Below, piece by piece: positions 5,549-7,599 of a stretch of DNA of 7,599 nt. This DNA is from Geobacteraceae bacterium. GTDB taxonomy: Bacteria; Desulfobacterota; Desulfuromonadia; Geobacterales; Geobacteraceae. The notes under the pieces are model-generated. The model saw only the letters and a list, made by a program, of their open reading frames with translations. It searched no databases and was not told the origin of the DNA. The position numbers and the translations under genes were made by a program. The stretch covers positions 1 through 7,599 of the forward strand of contig JAAZOO010000270.1 in assembly GCA_012797715.1 (NCBI GenBank), written 5' to 3'. The first letter of the stretch is position 1; every line of letters begins with the position of its first letter.

Positions 5549-7342
5549 TCAGGAAGATTGCTGTACTTCCATGATGCGTTTCAGTTCGTTAATCAGTCCC
5601 CGGAGGAAATCGTATCCTTCCTGCCAGAAATGCGGTTCAGCGAGGTCAACCCCCGCGGCACGCACTGTGTCTGCTGGGGACCGTGAGCCGCCGCTTTCCA
5701 GTATAGAGAGATATATCGGAACAAATGATTTCCCTTCAGCGAGATATCTGTTGAACAGGGAAAGCACCAGGAGTTCGCCGAAGGCGTACGAATAGCAATA
5801 AAAGCGTGAATGAATGAAGTGCGATATGTAGCTCCACCCCCACCGGTACGGTTCCGTCATTTCCACTGAGTCTCCATAGAGACGAGCATTTTCCTCCCAC
5901 CACAGTGAGCATATTTCTTCCGCTGTCAGCAGGCCCTCTTTCCGCTTTGCGTGAAACCGCTCCTCGAATCGTGTCAGAACAATCTGGCGAAATGTGGTAG
6001 CAATAATATCTTCTATTGCTGCGCACAGTATGGATATCTTTTGTTTAGTATCAGCCTCTCGGTGGAGCAGTAATCTGGTTAGCAACATCTCCCCGAATAT
6101 GGAAGCAGTTTCAGCAAGGGGGGTAGGAGGGTGATAGTTGACCATACTTTGTTTCTGCGCAAGGACAAAGTGTATTCCATGCCCCAATTCATGGGCAAGG
6201 GTTGCAACATCTCGCAGGTTACCCGTATGGTTGAGGAGAATGAACGGTGGAAGCGACGGCGAGATTCCCATGCAGAAAGCGCCGCCGCTCTTGCCGTGGC
6301 GTGGTTGAGCGTCAATCCTCTCTTCCGAGAAAAACTTTTCTACAATGGCGCCGAATACTGGTGAGAATCCCCCAAAGGCCTCCAGTACCAGATTTTTTGA
6401 CGATTCGAATGAATATATGCGATTTATTCCTGCAAGAGGTGCGTAGATGTCAGTGTGTTTCAGCTTGGGAACTCCAAGCAGGCGCGCCTTCAGGTGGAAA
6501 TATTCTCTGGCCAGAGGGTAGTTTTTTTCGCTTACCTCCATCAACCTTTCCACAGCCCGGGGTTCAACCTCGTTTGCCAGATGTGTCGGTTCCATAATAC
6601 TCCGGTAGCCACGAATTTCCATTTCCTGGCCATGATCGAGGGCCGCATTGTTGAAAATGGAGGCGATCACTATGCCCTGTTCCCGATATTTGGCGAGGAA
6701 TGTGGCAAAGGCACGTTCCCTGACGCTGCTGTCGCAGTGATGAAGGAGTCCCAGCAGTTCTTCTCCTGTCAATTCGAGGAGTTCACCATCCATAAGGAAA
6801 TCGTAACGGAATGAGGAGGAAAGTTCATCGAAGAGATGAGAAAACGCTTCTACCCCTGTGAGCCTTTTTTCTTTCAGTATTGATTCCTCCCGTTCCGGCA
6901 ATGTATAGGGACGGTATCGGCGCAGCTTTTCCAAATAATGACGGTACGTTGCCAGAAGGTCGTTGTCTTTCAGTTCCAGAAATCTATCATCGGGAAGTGC
7001 CATCAGTTCCAAATCGAAAAACAGCAATTCTCTGGCTATTCGGTTGCCGAACTCCATGGCCTGTTGTGACAGTTTCTTGTTTTCTATTTTTTCGCTGTCG
7101 GCGGCGAAAAGGAGATATGCATAGCTTTGTGGCCTAACGATGGATTCTTGTAAGCCTTCAAATTCATGAAGCGCGGTTTCCAACTGGTCGACACTCAGCG
7201 TCGCCACTTTTCCATAATATTTTTTTCGAAATCGGGCTGCCCTGGTTTCCGCTGAAGATAAATCGGTCTTCAGTTTGTGTGATCTGCTTGAAGAATAGAG
7301 GAGTGTCAGATCCCACTGCCCTGCATCTTTCTTACGAATCAT
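5549..7342 (-). CDS. pepF: Oligoendopeptidase F (M3 family zinc metallopeptidase)
   Basis: Cytoplasmic zinc peptidase that degrades short oligopeptides. From the chosen start it has 597 residues, typical for the family. It begins with the characteristic WDLTLLY near residue 10, followed by the PepF N-terminal helical domain. The catalytic domain has HELGH at 384-388 (His384 and His388 bind zinc, Glu385 is the general base) and the third ligand Glu411 in PLAETAS, 22 residues beyond the second His. The C-terminal Tyr/His-rich HSRFYCYSYAFG (511-522) fits the family's substrate-binding loop. The ATG at 7342 is chosen because GGAGAGG lies 8 bases upstream; the frame is open to an ATG at 7393, but that one lacks a ribosome-binding site and would add 17 residues with no family resemblance. 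No signal peptide is seen. It converges on arnD and shares no obvious function with it. It ends in TGA. Confidence 0.92.
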   Translation of the reverse strand: MIRKKDAGQWDLTLLYSSSRSHKLKTDLSSAETRAARFRKKYYGKVATLSVDQLETALHEFEGLQESIVRPQSYAYLLFAADSEKIENKKLSQQAMEFGNRIARELLFFDLELMALPDDRFLELKDNDLLATYRHYLEKLRRYRPYTLPEREESILKEKRLTGVEAFSHLFDELSSSFRYDFLMDGELLELTGEELLGLLHHCDSSVRERAFATFLAKYREQGIVIASIFNNAALDHGQEMEIRGYRSIMEPTHLANEVEPRAVERLMEVSEKNYPLAREYFHLKARLLGVPKLKHTDIYAPLAGINRIYSFESSKNLVLEAFGGFSPVFGAIVEKFFSEERIDAQPRHGKSGGAFCMGISPSLPPFILLNHTGNLRDVATLAHELGHGIHFVLAQKQSMVNYHPPTPLAETASIFGEMLLTRLLLHREADTKQKISILCAAIEDIIATTFRQIVLTRFEERFHAKRKEGLLTAEEICSLWWEENARLYGDSVEMTEPYRWGWSYISHFIHSRFYCYSYAFGELLVLSLFNRYLAEGKSFVPIYLSILESGGSRSPADTVRAAGVDLAEPHFWQEGYDFLRGLINELKRIMEVQQSS

Positions 7343-7456
7343 GCGAATTTCCTCTCCGAAAGTTTTAATCACTTTGATGCGGTACGTTTGCATAACTTTT
7401 CAATTGTGTCAATCGATACGTAAAATCAACGATTTAGGTAAATTTAACTCGTATGT

Positions 7457-7507
7457 AAAAAAAATTGAAAAAGAGTGTTGACAATGGCGGGAAGTGTTTG
7501 GTATAAC
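7457..7507 (+). promoter_or_regulatory. Strong sigma-70-type promoter with A-tract UP-like element, pointing out of the window
   Basis: A perfect -35 TTGACA (7478-7483) is followed after 18 bases by TATAAC (7502-7507). A-tracts at 7457-7464 and 7468-7472, about one helical turn apart, lie just upstream like an UP element. Transcription would begin near 7514 and run right. No coding sequence starts in the remaining 85 bases. The architecture resembles promoters of stable RNA (rRNA or tRNA) operons, but the transcribed gene is outside the window, so that is inference. Confidence 0.75.
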
Positions 7508-7561
7508 CCTACTTCCTTTCGGGGCGGCGGAGCGAGAGTTGGCGAAAAAGAAGTGGCCCTG

Positions 7562-7588
7562 AAAAAAAGTTGAAAAAAGTTCTTGACG
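7562..7588 (+). promoter_or_regulatory. Second promoter module (A-tracts plus -35 TTGACG), -10 beyond the window
   Basis: Two A-tracts 11 bases apart (7562-7568 and 7573-7578) precede TTGACG (7583-7588). The 27-base module matches 7457-7483 at 21 positions, 105 bases downstream. A -10 with 17-base spacing would fall at about 7606, outside the sequence given, so this is half a promoter by direct evidence. Confidence 0.5.
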
Positions 7589-7599
7589 AAGTAAAATGG

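Noticed and set aside
5541..5575. A terminator between arnD and pepF (GGAAG/CTTCC hairpin)
   Set aside because: The stem is only 5 bp, lies inside the pepF coding end, and no T-run follows on either strand.
7391..7393. ATG at 7393 as the pepF start
   Set aside because: No ribosome-binding site precedes it, while the in-frame ATG at 7342 has GGAGAGG 8 bases upstream and gives the usual family N-terminus.
7384..7412. - strand promoter for pepF built on TTGACA (rc of 7407-7412)
   Set aside because: The -35 is perfect, but the hexamer 17 bases further on is AAACGT, and no neighbouring spacing gives an acceptable -10. The idea remains possible but unsupported.

Overview
The window looks like a chromosomal segment from a Gram-negative bacterium. 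The evidence is the lipid A aminoarabinose (arn) genes together with YchJ, YqeY and PepF housekeeping-type proteins. Gene style and moderately high GC would fit a Desulfobacterota/Desulfuromonadales-like lineage, but that placement is a guess. No mobile element, integrase, CRISPR array, tRNA or rRNA gene is visible inside the window.

Layout. (1) Positions 2-1186, + strand: most of an O-acetylhomoserine sulfhydrylase gene (metY), cut at its 5' end by the window edge and followed by a strong, probably bidirectional hairpin terminator. (2) Positions 2238-1281, - strand: a two-gene operon, a YchJ-family SEC-C protein followed by a YqeY/GatB-like protein. (3) Positions 2239-2539: a 301-base divergent intergenic region with three separate perfect inverted repeats. 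(4) Positions 2540-5540, + strand: an arn gene set made of a stand-alone ArnA-type formyltransferase, a stand-alone ArnA-type UDP-glucuronate decarboxylase carrying an in-frame TAG at codon 98, and arnD overlapping it by 4 bases. (5) Positions 7342-5549, - strand: an M3-family oligoendopeptidase F, converging on arnD with only 8 bases between the stop codons. (6) Positions 7394-7599: an AT-rich region holding a strong sigma-70-type promoter that points right, out of the window, plus a second copy of its upstream module 105 bases further on.

The three arn genes encode steps of one pathway: oxidative decarboxylation of UDP-glucuronate, N-formylation of UDP-4-amino-4-deoxy-L-arabinose, and deformylation of the undecaprenyl-phosphate-linked sugar. 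The aminotransferase (ArnB), the glycosyltransferase (ArnC) and the lipid A transferase (ArnT) are not in the window. What ArnA does as one bifunctional protein in enterobacteria is here split over two genes. The internal stop means the pathway is either decaying here, dependent on readthrough, or affected by a one-base sequence error.

Most of the window is ordinary. The points most worth a second look are the amber codon in the decarboxylase, the split and partial arn set, the duplicated promoter module at the right edge, and the inverted repeats between ychJ and the arn genes.
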